A stretch of 5,392 nucleotides of DNA from Candidatus Rifleibacteriota bacterium (GTDB lineage: Bacteria > Muiribacteriota > Ozemobacteria > Ozemobacterales > Ozemobacteraceae): NCBI GenBank assembly GCA_028691595.1, contig JAQUZA010000253.1, forward strand, positions 1-5,392, written 5' to 3'. The notes beneath the pieces were generated by a model that saw only the letters and a list, made by a program, of their open reading frames with translations, was not told where the DNA came from and made no database searches. Positions 4,558-5,392 of this stretch are shown piece by piece. The translations under genes and the position numbers were made by a program. Every line of letters starts with the position of its first letter. Positions within the stretch are counted from its first letter, which is position 1.

Positions 4558-5392
4558 ATGAGTCTGCTCAACATCACTTCAGGGGTTCTGTTGTTATCGA
4601 CCTGGGTCGGCATCTATGCCGGTCTTGACAAGCTGGCCGGCAGTTTTTGTTTTTTGCTGCTGCTCACTGTCAGTCATTGCTACAACAGCTTCTGCCGCCT
4701 GACTGCAGGCGAGAACAACAGACTTGTTTCGGCACTTATGCGTCGAAATATCAGTCGCAAAAAAGCTCAGCTGATTCTTAAAGCCAGCGGGGCTCTTGCT
4801 GTTGCTGCGATCTGCTTTTATGTTCTTATCAATGTTTACTGGCTGTCTCTGGGCTACAACCTTACGGTTTATGACTCATTTAACTTTCGCATTTTTTACC
4901 TGGCTGTTCATTTACTGCTGATTTTCTACGCGGTTTTTGCTGTCAGAACCATGCAGGCCGACAATAAAGACGAAGCGATGCCGCAATGGTACCGGGCTCT
5001 GGCCTACCTGGCTCTTTATCAGACATTAATTTTCACGCTGTTCATTTTCACGTCTTACATTCCTGAGGCAGAAAACATCGGGCTGGTAAAGACTGTAGAC
5101 CTTGGGTTTTTCAGCGTTTTTATTGCTATAGCACTTCTAAGTGCCGAGATCTTAACAGCCTCGGTCAGAAGCTTCCGTAACATCTATGCAAGCCAGGGGG
5201 CATCTGAACTGCCGGTTCCGTTCTTCATAAACTTTTTTGCCGGCGAAGAAACTGTAAAACAGAGCCTTATACGCAGCATCGAAACCATCTCGGGGGTCAA
5301 CGTCGCCCGTTCTGAAATCGTCGCCTTCAGCCTGCAGAGTCTCGAACCGGTTCTGATCATAACCTTTTTTGCCGTCTGGCTGACCAGCGCCA
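4558..5392 (+). CDS. Polytopic membrane protein, probably N-terminal domain of an HflK-like band-7 protein (partial)
   Basis: From ATG 4558 the frame is open for 278 codons to the window edge. Hydrophobic stretches at about 6-22, 28-46, 76-97, 110-129, 146-167, 180-200 and from 262 onward indicate six or seven membrane segments. The last part (about 219-278) has PVPFFINFF, then EETVKQSLIRSIETISG, then RSEIVAFSLQSLEPVLII and VWLTSA. This layout resembles the stretch that precedes the band-7/SPFH domain in the long HflK-type protease modulators of some phyla, where an E-x-x-x-G helix and a Leu-Glu-Pro-like turn lead into the final membrane helix. HflK-type proteins form membrane assemblies with HflC that modulate FtsH. 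The SPFH domain itself would begin just beyond the window, so this call is from recollection of family layout and is tentative; a plain uncharacterised membrane protein is the alternative. No ribosome binding site is visible; see the promoter entry. Confidence 0.5.
   Translation, partial: MSLLNITSGVLLLSTWVGIYAGLDKLAGSFCFLLLLTVSHCYNSFCRLTAGENNRLVSALMRRNISRKKAQLILKASGALAVAAICFYVLINVYWLSLGYNLTVYDSFNFRIFYLAVHLLLIFYAVFAVRTMQADNKDEAMPQWYRALAYLALYQTLIFTLFIFTSYIPEAENIGLVKTVDLGFFSVFIAIALLSAEILTASVRSFRNIYASQGASELPVPFFINFFAGEETVKQSLIRSIETISGVNVARSEIVAFSLQSLEPVLIITFFAVWLTSA

Overview
The window is a piece of bacterial chromosome of about 48-50% G+C. It is gene-dense, mostly plus strand, and carries no insertion sequence, tRNA, rRNA or CRISPR array that I can see. 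The phylum cannot be fixed from five genes. The single-chain (alpha2) glycyl-tRNA synthetase, the YvlB/LiaX-like DUF4097 protein and what looks like an HflK protein with a long multi-spanning N-terminus would fit a deep-branching or uncultured lineage (for example Riflebacteria or the PVC group). That is inference, not a demonstrated assignment. All genes have similar base and codon character, so I see no sign of recent transfer.

Layout. Positions 1-68 (minus strand) hold the first 22 codons of a probable LOG-family (TIGR00730) Rossmann-fold protein, which runs off the left edge. Positions 69-222 are a divergent control region: an extended -10 promoter facing left, a near-perfect 18-base dyad, and a textbook sigma70-type promoter (TTGATT, 17 bases, TATAAT) facing right. 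glyS follows at 223-1602. A beta-class DNA methyltransferase overlaps the end of glyS and ends at 2416. Just after the glyS stop, inside the methyltransferase reading frame, lies a perfect 27-base hairpin with 13-base arms; it is in phase with the codons and covers an internal Shine-Dalgarno/ATG pair. Positions 2502-3716 encode a DUF4097 protein with an N-terminal YvlB/LiaX-type helical domain and a C-terminal array of about eight SG-centred beta repeats, followed by a clear rho-independent terminator. Positions 3892-4500 encode a single-pass membrane-anchored coiled-coil protein of unknown role, again closed by a terminator that shares bases with the stop codon. From 4558 to the right edge runs the N-terminal part of a polytopic membrane protein, probably the membrane domain of an HflK-like band-7 protein.

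How the parts relate. glyS and the methyltransferase probably share a transcript and are translationally linked. The three genes that follow look like separate units, each with its own signals. A possible common theme in the right half is the cell envelope (DUF4097/LiaX-like sensor, anchored coiled coil, HflK-like protein), but strong terminators separate them, so a joint system is not shown. The best candidates for something undescribed are the in-frame codon-phased hairpin at 1625-1651, the dyad in the divergent promoter region, and the two genes whose promoters appear to place transcription starts at or within a few bases of the ATG (leaderless mRNAs).
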